Below the pieces are notes generated by a model. The model was not told where the DNA came from. It was given only the letters and a program-made list of their open reading frames with translations, and ran no database searches. A stretch of 64,000 nt of DNA from an uncultured bacterium (GTDB lineage: Bacteria > Myxococcota_A > Polyangia > Polyangiales > Houyiibacteriaceae). A program made the translations under genes and the position numbers. Of this stretch, positions 19,224 to 28,023 are shown piece after piece; within the stretch, counting starts at the first letter, position 1; each line of letters starts with the position of its first letter. The stretch lies in NCBI GenBank assembly GCA_938024995.1, contig CALJDU010000013.1, forward strand, positions 1 through 64,000. The letters run 5' to 3'.

Positions 19224-21793
19224 GCGCCGAGGGCGGGCAGGTCGAAGAAGAACGCGGGGGGATCCTCTCCTGGTTCGCGGGCGCCATCGAGACGCGGCGC
19301 GTGAAGTTCGCGCTGGGGTTGCTGATCGTCATCTCGGTCCTCCCATACCCCGAGATCGAGACCCGGCTCCGCGAGGTGTTCCTCTTTGCGTTCGGCTTCG
19401 AGTTCCTCGTGCGGGTCGCGCTCCTGGTCAGCGGTCGGACCGAGCGTACGCGCACCGAATACTTCTTCCTCGTCATCGACATCATCGCGCTCGCGAGCTT
19501 CCTCCCGCTCGAGCGCGTGCTCGGCGAACATCAGCGTTTCGTTTTGCGCACGTTGCGGCTCTTGCGCTTGCTGCTCCTGCTGCGCTTCTCCCGGGCGCTG
19601 GCCCACGACGTCTACTCTGTGCTCACGCGGCGCGAGCAGCTCCAGCAGTTCGGCCTGGTCACCATCGCGGTGCTCTCGCTCTCGTTCGTGAGCGCGGTCT
19701 TCCTCGCGAACCTCACGATCCCGCACGACTACGTCGGGATAAACACCGGTGCGGTGAGCGAGGCCCAGGCGTTTTGGGACCGGATGTGGTGGGCCTTCCG
19801 TCAGGTCGAGAGCCCCGACAACCTCGTGTCGAACCTGCGCGTACATCCCTTCCTCGGGGTCCTCTCGCTGATCCTGACCATCGTCGGCATCTTCGTCTTC
19901 TCGTACCTGATCGGTATCGGGACCAACGTCGTCGAGCAGGTGGTCCGCGCCGAGCGTCGGCGCGCCATCGACTACCAGCGACACACCGTCGTCATCGGTC
20001 GCCCCAAGGTCACCGAGCTGCTGGTCAAAGAGTTCGTGAACATCCACGAGAAGAACCGGACGCTTCGCCGGATCCGGCCGCGTCAGATTTTCCGCTGGCT
20101 CTTCCGCGGTGGGCCGCGTCCTCGGCGCCATGCCTTCCCGCGGATCGCGATCATCGGTGAGAAAGAGCTCCCGCCGTCCTACCTCTACGGTCGCGGGATG
20201 CGCTGGGTCGTGCATCGCCAAGGGGACCCCGTGCAGGCCGAGGCGCTCGGACTGGTCGCCGCCCACGCCGCGAAGCGCGCGGTCTTTCTGACCCGCGGTG
20301 AACCGGGAGGAGACGCCACGACCATCGCGCGGGTCGCGGCCTTCCGCCAAGAGAACCCCGACGCGCAGCTCTTCGTGGAGGTCATCGACAGCGAGAACCT
20401 TCCGCTCTGTCGCGCGGTCGGTGGCCCGGGAACGTTCCCGTTGGACGTCTCCCGCTTCCTCGGCCTCTTCCTCTGTCATCACCTCATCGTTCCCGGCATG
20501 GAAGAGATCGCGCGCGAGCTCTTGTCGGCGGACGGGTGCGAGTTCTACACCCACGTCTTCGTCGACCCTCGAGAGCAGCGCGCTCTTCGCGCTCGCCACG
20601 GTGAACGGATCCGCTTCTCGACGCTCGCCGAGTGGGCCTACCGAGAGCACCAGGTCGTCTTGGTCGGCGCGCTGGTCGGCGCTCCCGTCTCGCGGCGCCT
20701 CGGGCTGGTGCCGGTCGATGAACTCGAGGCGTGGGTCAACCCGCACGACGAACCGGCGCCGGGGCAGACCGAGTTCGTGGACGCCATGATCGACCTTAGG
20801 TCGCTGCAGGGCGTCATCGGGATCGCCGAGACGTACGTCCCCGTTCGCGAGTTTGCGCAGCGAATGCTCAAGCCCGCGAGGTCCGCTCCGCCCGCTGCGG
20901 ATGTCGCGAGCGTGACGAACGCGCTACGCCCGCGCGATCCCGAGCTCTCGCGGATCGCCGTCGTGGGCTACAGCCCGGCGCTCGCGTGGCTCATCGGAGG
21001 GCTCGCGCGGTTCGTCAAAAATGTCACGGTCGAGGTCTTCTTGCCGCAAGACCAACGCGACGGCGCGCGGCTTCACGAGCGCCTGAGCCGGCTCTCGGTG
21101 GGTGTCTCGCATGAGGACCCGCTGCCTGGGACACGCGGCGTGACGCGCGAACTGGAGCAGGGCGGGAGCGTGACTCTCTACAGCGCGCCTCGCGCCGAGC
21201 TCTCCCGGACCGTGGCCTCGCGTTTGAACGCCGCGCTCGATGATGGCGCGGCGTATGACGCGGTCGTCTTCCTGGCTGACCCCGACGTCCCCGATCCGGA
21301 CGCCACCACCTCGCTCGCGTGCCTCCGGGCCGTCCGCGGCGTCAAAGGACGCGTCCCGCACGTCCTGGCCGAGATGGTCTCCGCGCGCCAGGGACAGCGG
21401 CTTAAAGCGCAGCTCGCGAAGTGCGGTCACGCCGATGTCGAGGTCACGACCGTCGGGACGAAACAGATCGAGAGCTACTTCATGGTGCACAGCGCGTTCG
21501 TCCCGGGCGTGACTGAGATCTACGACCGCCTGCTCGGTTCGATCGGCCAGGAGATCCTCCGGCTGACGTTCGACGAAGGCGCGACCGGGAGCTTCGGGTT
21601 CGGCGACTTGATCCCGCCGCTCGCCGCGCGCGGCTGCATCCCCATGTCGATCGAGCTCGCGAACGGAGAGCTCATCACCAGCCCACCGCCGGGCCGTCGC
21701 TTTGCGGTCGAGCAGGTCAGCGCAGTGTTTGTGCTCGGCGATCGAGACCGAGCGAACCTGCCGGTGACGGCCTTCGGCTCTGAAGAAGAGTGA
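19220..21793 (+). CDS. Six-TM ion channel-like protein with large RCK/TrkA-N-like cytoplasmic domain (857 aa)
   Basis: GTG 19220 overlaps the preceding stop. Residues about 28-240 contain membrane segments, including an Arg-spaced S4-like helix (LRTLRLLRLLLLLRFSRAL) and a re-entrant region, WWAFRQVESPDNL, before the final helix. The usual potassium filter TVGYGD is absent. The rest (about 250-857) holds Rossmann-type units (HTVVIGRP, RIAVVGYSPALAWLIG) as in RCK domains. The overall design, including the degenerate filter, recalls the CASTOR/POLLUX/DMI1 group of ion channels and related bacterial proteins. It probably forms a ligand-regulated cation channel in the inner membrane. Ion selectivity cannot be read from the sequence. 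Coupled to a GbsR regulator, it may act in osmotic or ionic homeostasis. Confidence 0.8.
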   Translation: MSAEGGQVEEERGGILSWFAGAIETRRVKFALGLLIVISVLPYPEIETRLREVFLFAFGFEFLVRVALLVSGRTERTRTEYFFLVIDIIALASFLPLERVLGEHQRFVLRTLRLLRLLLLLRFSRALAHDVYSVLTRREQLQQFGLVTIAVLSLSFVSAVFLANLTIPHDYVGINTGAVSEAQAFWDRMWWAFRQVESPDNLVSNLRVHPFLGVLSLILTIVGIFVFSYLIGIGTNVVEQVVRAERRRAIDYQRHTVVIGRPKVTELLVKEFVNIHEKNRTLRRIRPRQIFRWLFRGGPRPRRHAFPRIAIIGEKELPPSYLYGRGMRWVVHRQGDPVQAEALGLVAAHAAKRAVFLTRGEPGGDATTIARVAAFRQENPDAQLFVEVIDSENLPLCRAVGGPGTFPLDVSRFLGLFLCHHLIVPGMEEIARELLSADGCEFYTHVFVDPREQRALRARHGERIRFSTLAEWAYREHQVVLVGALVGAPVSRRLGLVPVDELEAWVNPHDEPAPGQTEFVDAMIDLRSLQGVIGIAETYVPVREFAQRMLKPARSAPPAADVASVTNALRPRDPELSRIAVVGYSPALAWLIGGLARFVKNVTVEVFLPQDQRDGARLHERLSRLSVGVSHEDPLPGTRGVTRELEQGGSVTLYSAPRAELSRTVASRLNAALDDGAAYDAVVFLADPDVPDPDATTSLACLRAVRGVKGRVPHVLAEMVSARQGQRLKAQLAKCGHADVEVTTVGTKQIESYFMVHSAFVPGVTEIYDRLLGSIGQEILRLTFDEGATGSFGFGDLIPPLAARGCIPMSIELANGELITSPPPGRRFAVEQVSAVFVLGDRDRANLPVTAFGSEEE

Positions 21794-21837
21794 CCGAACC
21801 ATTGGTGGACGCGGAAACGCGAACAGCCGAACGGGCG

Positions 21838-23595
21838 CTACATGCGGACCAAGAGCGCGCTGAGCGCGGCGCGTGACTTGATCCCGCGGAGCGAGGCATC
21901 GAACTCACGTCGCGTGAGGTCCTCCGGCATGGTCGTGAAGAGCTCGTCCGCGAGCGCGCGGGTCACGACCAGCTCGCTCGACTTGGCTTGCCCTTGAAGG
22001 CGCGCGGCGACGTTGACCGTCGTACCGAAGAAGTCGAGGCGGTCGTTCGCGCGCACCGCTAGGACCGGTCCGGCGTAGACCCCAAGCTTCACGCCGAGCT
22101 CGCCGTCCGGGAAGAGCTGATGCTGCGCGCGGATCATCTCCAAGGCCGCCCGCGTCGCGTCGGCCTCGCTGGTAAAGGTCGCCATGACCGCGTCGCCCAT
22201 GGTCTTGACGACCGCTCCGCCATGGGCACGGACCGCGGCGCTCATCGCGTCGAAGTGGCGCTGCACCAAAGCGAAGGCGCGCGCGTCGCCGACCTCTTCG
22301 TACTTCGCGGTCGATCCGGTGAGGTCACTGAAGAGGATCGCGAGGTGGCTCACGCTCAGCTCGACGCCGGACGCGGGCGCCTCTGTCGCGAAGAGGTCGA
22401 GGAACTCCGGAAAGGTCGCGATGGTCGACCCCAACGCAGACGGCGCCGCGAAGCCGAGCTCTTCGACCTGAACGAGGACGTCGTGATCGGCGCGGAGGTG
22501 AGTCGCGTCGGCCTCGGTGCGCGAGATGCCGCGGGAGGTCACGTGGAGCGCCGCTGGACCGTCGAGCCGCGTGGCGACGTTCGCGTTCTCGCCCATCAAG
22601 CGCGCGCGGAGCGGTCGGTCAGCGGAGGCGGACGGGATCGCGACGGGCTCTACGCCGACGCGAACCTGCGCGAAGACGTGCGGAAGAAAAACCGGAGACG
22701 AAGCGCAGAAGGTCTGCGGGTAGACCTCGCGAATGGCGGGGTGCACGCGGAACACCGCCTCGACGTGGTCGCCAAAGTCGACGGCGTAGTCGATGTTGCA
22801 GGCGGCGCAGTGCAGCTCCGGTCGTACATCCGCCAGGCTCTCGTCGACCCGCGCCGAGACGCGACACGCCGGACAGTTGATCTGCCACCGAAGCTCCAAA
22901 AGACCCGCGCGGGTCGCGTGCAGAAACGTCGCCAAGACCTCGCGTCGTGGCGCCTCGAGGCGGTCCGCGAACGCGAAGGGCCGGATCTGCGCGAGCTCAT
23001 CATCGCTCCGCGTCTGAATCGCGCTCGCCAGCCGCTTCGCCCACAAGTCATCGGGGCGCGCGTCGATCAGTCGTTTCGCTCGTCTCGCGAGCTCGTCTTC
23101 GTTCGTCGGGCTGGAGTGCGCGAAGAGCCGCTCGTCGAGCAGCGACGACGCGAGCGCGTTCGTGATCGCGTCGAACACGTTCGGCAGTGCGCTCTTCACC
23201 TTTTGCTGAAGCGCGCGCGCGACGACCTGGCCCTTGAGCCCGCTCGCGACCAAGAAGAACTCGACGGTGACCTCGGTGCGCGACGGCCCCAGTTCATTGA
23301 GCGTGACCTCGATCCCGCCGCGCTCGAGCGGTCCCGTGACAAAGCTCCGCGACCCGCGCACGAATTGGTTTTGCACCCACTCGTAGGGGGGCTCGATCCA
23401 CTCTAAGGAGACCAGGCCGCCGACCTCTTTCGCGCGGGCGACGCGAACGCGTTTCCCGTCGCGTTCCTCGAAGGTGTACTGCGCGTGCGCGAGCCCGACG
23501 CCTCGGTCCCACAAATCCGTGTCACCGACGACCTTCCAAAGAGAAGCGGCTGGGAGATCAAAGGTGCGCGAGGCGCTCGCGGTCAGTCGAGACAC
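21838..23595 (-). CDS. Class III adenylate/guanylate cyclase with SRPBCC and DUF5939-like domains
   Basis: 585 aa from GTG 23595. N-terminal about 1-150: SRPBCC/START-like fold (FDLPAASLWKVVGDTDLW, EVTLNELGPSRTEV). Middle: DUF5939-like region with a zinc-ribbon pair, CPAC and CAAC. C-terminal about 410-585: class III catalytic domain with first metal Asp in LFSDLTGST, Lys and second Asp in VVKTMGDAVMA, and transition-state Asn/Arg in FGTTVNVAARL. The full catalytic set means it should be active once dimerised. The lysine in the purine-specifying region favours ATP, hence cAMP. No membrane segment is seen. The SRPBCC domain suggests control by a hydrophobic ligand; this is inference. Convergent with the channel gene. 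Confidence 0.9.
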   Translation of the reverse strand: MSRLTASASRTFDLPAASLWKVVGDTDLWDRGVGLAHAQYTFEERDGKRVRVARAKEVGGLVSLEWIEPPYEWVQNQFVRGSRSFVTGPLERGGIEVTLNELGPSRTEVTVEFFLVASGLKGQVVARALQQKVKSALPNVFDAITNALASSLLDERLFAHSSPTNEDELARRAKRLIDARPDDLWAKRLASAIQTRSDDELAQIRPFAFADRLEAPRREVLATFLHATRAGLLELRWQINCPACRVSARVDESLADVRPELHCAACNIDYAVDFGDHVEAVFRVHPAIREVYPQTFCASSPVFLPHVFAQVRVGVEPVAIPSASADRPLRARLMGENANVATRLDGPAALHVTSRGISRTEADATHLRADHDVLVQVEELGFAAPSALGSTIATFPEFLDLFATEAPASGVELSVSHLAILFSDLTGSTAKYEEVGDARAFALVQRHFDAMSAAVRAHGGAVVKTMGDAVMATFTSEADATRAALEMIRAQHQLFPDGELGVKLGVYAGPVLAVRANDRLDFFGTTVNVAARLQGQAKSSELVVTRALADELFTTMPEDLTRREFDASLRGIKSRAALSALLVRM

Positions 23596-23690
23596 GCAGA
23601 GACGATAGCGCGGCAGACGAGATCAGTGCACCCAACACAGAAAGACCCAACGCGGGGACGCGACGGGTCAGAGGAAGACGCGGAGTCGCG

Positions 23691-23876
23691 CTACTGGTTG
23701 ATGGTCGGACCGATGATGTCGTTCGCGCAGCACCAGAGCAGGATAAACGCGGCGCCGAGGACCACCGCGTTCAAGATCATGAGCTTTGGCCCGGTCCAGG
23801 CCTCATCATCACGGGCGACCGCTTCGGCCAGCTCATCACTCATCGGAACGTTGTTGTACGTCTTGCTCTTGCTCAT
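23691..23876 (-). CDS. Small single-pass membrane protein (61 aa)
   Basis: Start at ATG 23876, with GGAG a few bases upstream on the minus strand. The first 30 residues are hydrophilic (SDELAEAVARDDEAW) and are followed by one membrane helix (LMILNAVVLGAAFILLWC). It has no signal peptide and no recognised family. It lies 95 bases upstream of the cyclase gene on the same strand and could be co-transcribed with it, making a membrane adaptor role conceivable but unproven. It is divergent from the MATE gene. Confidence 0.6.
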   Translation of the reverse strand: MSKSKTYNNVPMSDELAEAVARDDEAWTGPKLMILNAVVLGAAFILLWCCANDIIGPTINQ

Positions 23877-23985
23877 CAGTGCTCCGAGGAGGTTACTAGT
23901 CTCGTCTCTCGGCGGCGTCAACGCTTGAGCGCGTCCTTCGAGCGGGTCCCGCAGGACGAAGGGACAGACCGCGAACAAAACCAGC

Positions 23986-25434
23986 ATGGCAACGGGGAAA
24001 GCAAGGGGAAAACAGCAGAGCGAGGCGCGCTTGATGACCGGCTCCATTGGCCTGGGAGTGCTCCGGTTTGGCGCCCCTTTGGCGATCGGAATGGTCCTCC
24101 ATACGACCTTCAACCTCGTCGACATGTTCATGATCAGCCGGCTCCCGGAGGCCACCCCCGCGCTCGCCGCCCTCGGGGTGTGCGACATGGTGGCTGCGGT
24201 CGCCGCGATCTTGAGCAACGGCGTCTCTACGGCGGCGGTCGCGCGGCTTGGGAGAGCGCTCGGCGGCGGGGACCTCACCGGCGTTCGCCGCGCGACCTGG
24301 CAATCGCTGTGGCTCGTGACGGCGCTTTCGATCGTTCTCGGAGGGCTCGGGCTCTTCGGGAGCGACTTCATCATTCGCGACGTGATGCAGACCAAAGGCG
24401 ACGCCGCTGCGCTCGCCGTTCCTTACCTCGAGGTGATGCTCGGCGGCTGCTTCTCGATCTTCTGGTTGCTCCAGGTCACCTCGCTCCTGCGCGCGCTCGG
24501 TCACGCGAAGACCTCGGCCGCGCTCTTGGTGTCCGGCAACTTGTTGAACCTGTTGCTCAACGTCTTGTTTATCTACGGGCCGGGGCCTGCGCCCGAAGTT
24601 TTTTCGTTTGGCGCTCCGCTCGCAGAGGCGCTCGGGATCCCGCGCCTGGGCGTCATGGGAGCGGCCTGGGCGACGCTTGTCGCGCGCTGCGTCCCGGTCG
24701 TGATCGGGATCATCTTGCTCGCGCGGCGTCGCGGCGGACCGCGCTTCCACTCCGTCTATCTCCGACCTTTCGGAGGGGAGCTCGCCGCGCTCGTGAAGCT
24801 CGGCTGGCCCGCGAGCGCGCAGCTCGTTCTGCGCATCGGCGCGTTCTTGTTTTTTATCGCGCTGATCAACGCCGCTTACACCAGCGCGGAAGACCCGGCG
24901 GTTCTCACCGCGTACAGCATCTGCCTCCGGCTCGAGACCATGGTGCTCTTCGTCGGGATGGGGTGGGGCGCCGCGGCGTCGAGCTACGTCAGCGTCAACC
25001 TCGGCGCCGGGCGGCCGGAACGTGCGAAGCGAGCAGGGGTCGTCGCGGCGCTCTACAACCTCATCATGATGCTCGGGGTCGCCGCGGTGTACCTAACCTT
25101 CGCGGACCCCATCATCGCGTTTTTTGACGCCGACCCGAGGGTTCGCGAGGTGGGCGTCGCGTACCTCGAGATCGTCGCGCTGAGCTACGCCGCGCTCGGC
25201 GCCGGGGTCGTGCTCTCGCAAGCCATGATGGGCGCGGGAGCGACCCTTTCTTCGTTGGTGCTTGATCTGCTGGTCCTCGCCTGCTGCGTCCTGCCCGCTG
25301 CTTACTTCACGGTCGCGACCTACCAGGCGCCGAAAGAGGCGCTCTTCATGGTCGCCGCGGCGGGCAACGTCATCGGGGCGCTGGTCTTCGCGGCGTACTA
25401 TGCGCACGGGAGCTTCTTGCGAAAGACGGTCTGA
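23986..25434 (+). CDS. MATE family efflux transporter
   Basis: 482 aa with about twelve hydrophobic segments in two homologous halves, typical length for the family. N-terminal features are MATE-like: LRFGAPLAIGMVLHTTFNLVDMFMI with the Asp of VDMF, and GNLLNLLLNVLFIYG midway. The second half begins near VKLGWPASAQLVLR. Family members export cationic drugs or metabolites by Na+ or H+ antiport across the inner membrane; the substrate is not predictable. No strong ribosome site precedes ATG 23986, and an internal ATG at 24034 would leave the first helix intact. Followed after 18 bases by map, probably in one transcript. Confidence 0.9.
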   Translation: MATGKARGKQQSEARLMTGSIGLGVLRFGAPLAIGMVLHTTFNLVDMFMISRLPEATPALAALGVCDMVAAVAAILSNGVSTAAVARLGRALGGGDLTGVRRATWQSLWLVTALSIVLGGLGLFGSDFIIRDVMQTKGDAAALAVPYLEVMLGGCFSIFWLLQVTSLLRALGHAKTSAALLVSGNLLNLLLNVLFIYGPGPAPEVFSFGAPLAEALGIPRLGVMGAAWATLVARCVPVVIGIILLARRRGGPRFHSVYLRPFGGELAALVKLGWPASAQLVLRIGAFLFFIALINAAYTSAEDPAVLTAYSICLRLETMVLFVGMGWGAAASSYVSVNLGAGRPERAKRAGVVAALYNLIMMLGVAAVYLTFADPIIAFFDADPRVREVGVAYLEIVALSYAALGAGVVLSQAMMGAGATLSSLVLDLLVLACCVLPAAYFTVATYQAPKEALFMVAAAGNVIGALVFAAYYAHGSFLRKTV

Positions 25435-25452
25435 GGCGCTACGGGAAGCCTC

Positions 25453-26286
25453 ATGGGTGTCGAGCTGATGAACGCGAGCATGCTCGAGCGGATGCGCGCG
25501 TCGTGTCAGCTCGCGGCGAAGACGTTGCTCTTGGTGGGCGAGACCATTCGCCCGGGGATCTCGACCGAAGAGATCAATACGTTGGTCCACGAGTTCGTCA
25601 CGGACCACGGGGCGTACCCATCACCGCTGAACTACCGCGGCTTCCCGAAGAGCGTCTGCACGAGCATCAACGACTGCATCTGCCACGGCATCCCGTCGAA
25701 GAAGGACATCCTCAAGGACGGGGACATCGTGAACGTGGATGTCACCACGTTCCTGCCGTCGAAGAATGGGTTCCACGGCGACACCAGCGTCACCTTCTAC
25801 GTCGGCGAACCCAGCGAGGAAGCCAAGCTCGTGACCGAGACCGCGCGTCGTTGCCTCGAGCTCGGCATCGCGGCGGTCAAGCACGACGCGCGGGTCGGCG
25901 ACATCGGCGCCGCGATTCAAGAGTACGCGGAGGCGAAGGGCTGCTCCGTCGTCCGTGACTACGTCGGTCACGGCGTCGGGCGCGTCTTCCACACCGACCC
26001 ACAGATCCCGCACTACGGAAAGCGCGGCAAAGGCAAGCGGCTCAAGGCCGGCATGGTGTTCACCATCGAACCGATGATCAACATCGGCAGCTACCACTGC
26101 GACTTGCAAGACGATGGCTGGACCGTTCTCACGCTCGACCGAAAGCTCAGCGCGCAGTTCGAGCACACCATCGTCGTGACACGCGAAGGGTGTGAGGTGC
26201 TGACCGCGCGGCCGGGCATCGCGAAGCACAGCGAGGACCTGCCGTGGTCGGACCTCGGTCCGCTGAGCTGCCCCGCCGCGTTCTGA
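25453..26286 (+). CDS. map: Type I methionine aminopeptidase
   Basis: 277 aa. Removes the initiator Met from nascent proteins using two divalent metals. All five metal ligands can be placed: D96 (NVDVT), D110 (FHGDTS), H173 (GHGVG), E206 (FTIEPM) and E237 (FEHT). The substrate-side His lies in CHGIP (H78). Length matches the class with no N-terminal zinc finger. A start at ATG 25468 is also possible. The gene follows the MATE transporter with an 18-base gap. Many genomes carry more than one map; whether this is the essential housekeeping copy cannot be told here. Confidence 0.96.
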   Translation: MGVELMNASMLERMRASCQLAAKTLLLVGETIRPGISTEEINTLVHEFVTDHGAYPSPLNYRGFPKSVCTSINDCICHGIPSKKDILKDGDIVNVDVTTFLPSKNGFHGDTSVTFYVGEPSEEAKLVTETARRCLELGIAAVKHDARVGDIGAAIQEYAEAKGCSVVRDYVGHGVGRVFHTDPQIPHYGKRGKGKRLKAGMVFTIEPMINIGSYHCDLQDDGWTVLTLDRKLSAQFEHTIVVTREGCEVLTARPGIAKHSEDLPWSDLGPLSCPAAF

Positions 26287-26396
26287 ACGTCGGGATCCTC
26301 GGGCGGGTCTATCGATCGGACTTTGTATGCCGGCGTACTTGAGCTCCACGTTTGAGGCAGAGAAAATCACGCCAGAGCGCACGATGGTTCAAAACG

Positions 26397-26427
26397 CGAA
26401 TCGCACTATAATTCAATACGCGATTCG
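26397..26427 (+). promoter_or_regulatory. Promoter -10 element inside an 8-bp inverted repeat upstream of the pilin-like gene
   Basis: A perfect TATAAT (26407-26412), rare in this GC-rich DNA, lies between CGAATCGC (26397-26404) and GCGATTCG (26420-26427), an exact inverted repeat. No good -35 hexamer is seen at 16-18 bases spacing, so activator dependence is plausible. The -10 is 101 bases upstream of the pilin start. A protein bound to the repeat would cover the -10 and the start point, as a repressor would. Confidence 0.5.
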
Positions 26428-26512
26428 TTCCTTTTGAACGAGGGATTCGGTTTGCGTCGTCCGATTTCGTCCACACATTGTACCCATCCGGGTACGTCGT
26501 GTTGGAGAGTCT

Positions 26513-27055
26513 GTGAAAAAGAGCAGAAGCGGGTTCACGCTGATCGAGCTGATGATCGTCGTCGCGATCATCGGCGTCCTCGCGTCCATCGCGATTCCGG
26601 CGTTCGTCAACTACGTGAAGCGCACGAAGACGGCGGAAGCGGGAACGAACCTCAAGGCGATGTTCTTGGGCGCGTCGGCCTACTACCAAGACGAGCGCGC
26701 AGAACGTGGGCTTCTCGCGCTTGGGGACTCCGGCTCAACCACCGCGTGCAGCGTTGGCGCGATGGTCGCGGGGGGCGCGCCGAGCGAGAGCAAGCAGTCG
26801 ATCGACTTCTCCGTGCTCCCCTCCTATGTCGCGCTCGGGTTCGCGGCCGGTGACCCGCTCTACTACCAGTATCACGTGCTCGGCGGCGCGAGCCGCTGCG
26901 CCAACGCTCCATCGTCCAACATCTACTCGTTTCAGGCGCACGGCGACCTCGACGGTGACGGCGTTCGCTCCACGTTTGAGATCAGCGTGGGGTCAGACGA
27001 CTCAAACGCGCTCTACCGCTCCTCAAGCATCTACCGGATCAACGAGCTCGAGTAG
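26513..27055 (+). CDS. Type IV pilin-like protein (prepilin)
   Basis: 180 aa from GTG 26513, with GGAG at 26504-26507. The class III leader MKKSRSG is followed by the prepilin peptidase site [18 protein letters not shown], with the +5 Glu needed for assembly, and the hydrophobic assembly helix. The C-terminal globular part has two Cys (TTACSVG and SRCANAP) that could form the D-region disulfide, and a [13 protein letters not shown] calcium-loop-like stretch common in pseudopilins. No pilus machinery genes are nearby, so it is an orphan major or minor pilin or a type II secretion-like pseudopilin. The unusual promoter context suggests tight control. Confidence 0.92.
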   Translation: MKKSRSGFTLIELMIVVAIIGVLASIAIPAFVNYVKRTKTAEAGTNLKAMFLGASAYYQDERAERGLLALGDSGSTTACSVGAMVAGGAPSESKQSIDFSVLPSYVALGFAAGDPLYYQYHVLGGASRCANAPSSNIYSFQAHGDLDGDGVRSTFEISVGSDDSNALYRSSSIYRINELE

Positions 27056-27253
27056 GGCGTGCGCGCTCCGATGACGTCCGTCGGCAAGCTCTTTGAGGTC
27101 ACGTGGGTGATCAAAAACGCAGCCCACAGGTAAGCGCATCGATGCCAACGATGCCGACACTTCTTGAGCGTCGGGGGACGACGAATGAGCGCTCGTGGCG
27201 CACCGCGTTTTGCTGCCCTTGCATCTGGCTCAGTTCCTAGCGAGAACCAGGGC

Positions 27254-27943
27254 ATGAAGTTCTCTTCCGCACTCGGGATTCTATTGGTGATGGTCGCCGG
27301 TTGCGGCGGGACGGATCACGCCGAAGTGACCGCGAACGTGCACGCGACGCAGCGAGATCCCCAAGCGGCAGAGGTCGCGCGCGGGGTCTGCGAGATCGCG
27401 ACGGAGCTCATGGAGCGCCGCGCGCGGACGCTTCGAGACCGCGCGCATGTCTTCGTCGGGATCATGAGCGAGCGCGACCTGCATGGCCCGCTTGAGCGGA
27501 TCATGCGCGGCGCGAACCCCGAGCCTGGGTCGCCAAAAGCGCAGATGTACGACGCGATGGTCCAGCGCTTCGCGGAGCTTGGTGTGCCGTTCTCATGTGC
27601 GCCGCTGCAGCGCATGTTCACGATGCTGGACACCAGGGAAGACGACTTTGACGCCAGCCGAACCGCGGCGCTGCGTGACGACTGGCGCGCGATGTGTCGC
27701 GCGGCCAAAGAGGTCGCCGACATTCCCGGGGCGGACCTCCCGAAGCTCCACAGCGGAGAAACCCAGCCGCGCGCGATGGTTCTCTCGCGACGCCTCGACA
27801 ACCGGCTGACAAACGTCGAGCTGCTTGGGTGGCTCTCCTCGCTCGCGGCGATCGCGATCGAAGAGCGGGAGGCCGAGGCCGAGCGCTTCTCCGCGGAGCA
27901 CGACGTGATGATGTGCGTCGAGCTTGAACCGTTCTGGTTGTGA
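27254..27943 (+). CDS. Predicted lipoprotein of unknown function (229 aa)
   Basis: ATG 27254 gives a lipoprotein signal (MKFSSALGILLVMVAG then C at residue 18). The mature part is mostly helical, with four further Cys (VCEIA, FSCAPL, AMCRAA, MMCVEL) and many Arg/Glu. No family recognised. The conserved-looking spacing of the Cys could support two disulfides in the periplasm. The gene stands alone between the pilin gene and the convergent DUF1552 gene. Confidence 0.75.
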   Translation: MKFSSALGILLVMVAGCGGTDHAEVTANVHATQRDPQAAEVARGVCEIATELMERRARTLRDRAHVFVGIMSERDLHGPLERIMRGANPEPGSPKAQMYDAMVQRFAELGVPFSCAPLQRMFTMLDTREDDFDASRTAALRDDWRAMCRAAKEVADIPGADLPKLHSGETQPRAMVLSRRLDNRLTNVELLGWLSSLAAIAIEEREAEAERFSAEHDVMMCVELEPFWL

Positions 27944-27987
27944 GCCCGCGTCGGCGTCTCTGAGTGAGCTTGCGTCGCCCCGCGCTC

Positions 27988-28023
27988 AACGGTTTTAGCA
28001 ACGGTTTTAGCAACGGTTCTAGC
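27988..28023. repeat. Three 12-base tandem repeats across the stop codon of the DUF1552 gene
   Basis: AACGGTTTTAGC occurs twice exactly (27988-27999, 28000-28011) and once as AACGGTTCTAGC (28012-28023). Read on the minus strand, the third unit supplies the TAG stop and each following unit supplies another in-frame TAA, giving three stops in register. Confidence 0.85.

Noticed and set aside
18776..20746. 656-residue minus-strand frame opposite the regulator and channel genes
   Set aside because: Highly charged sequence with no motifs, spanning two well-supported plus-strand genes.
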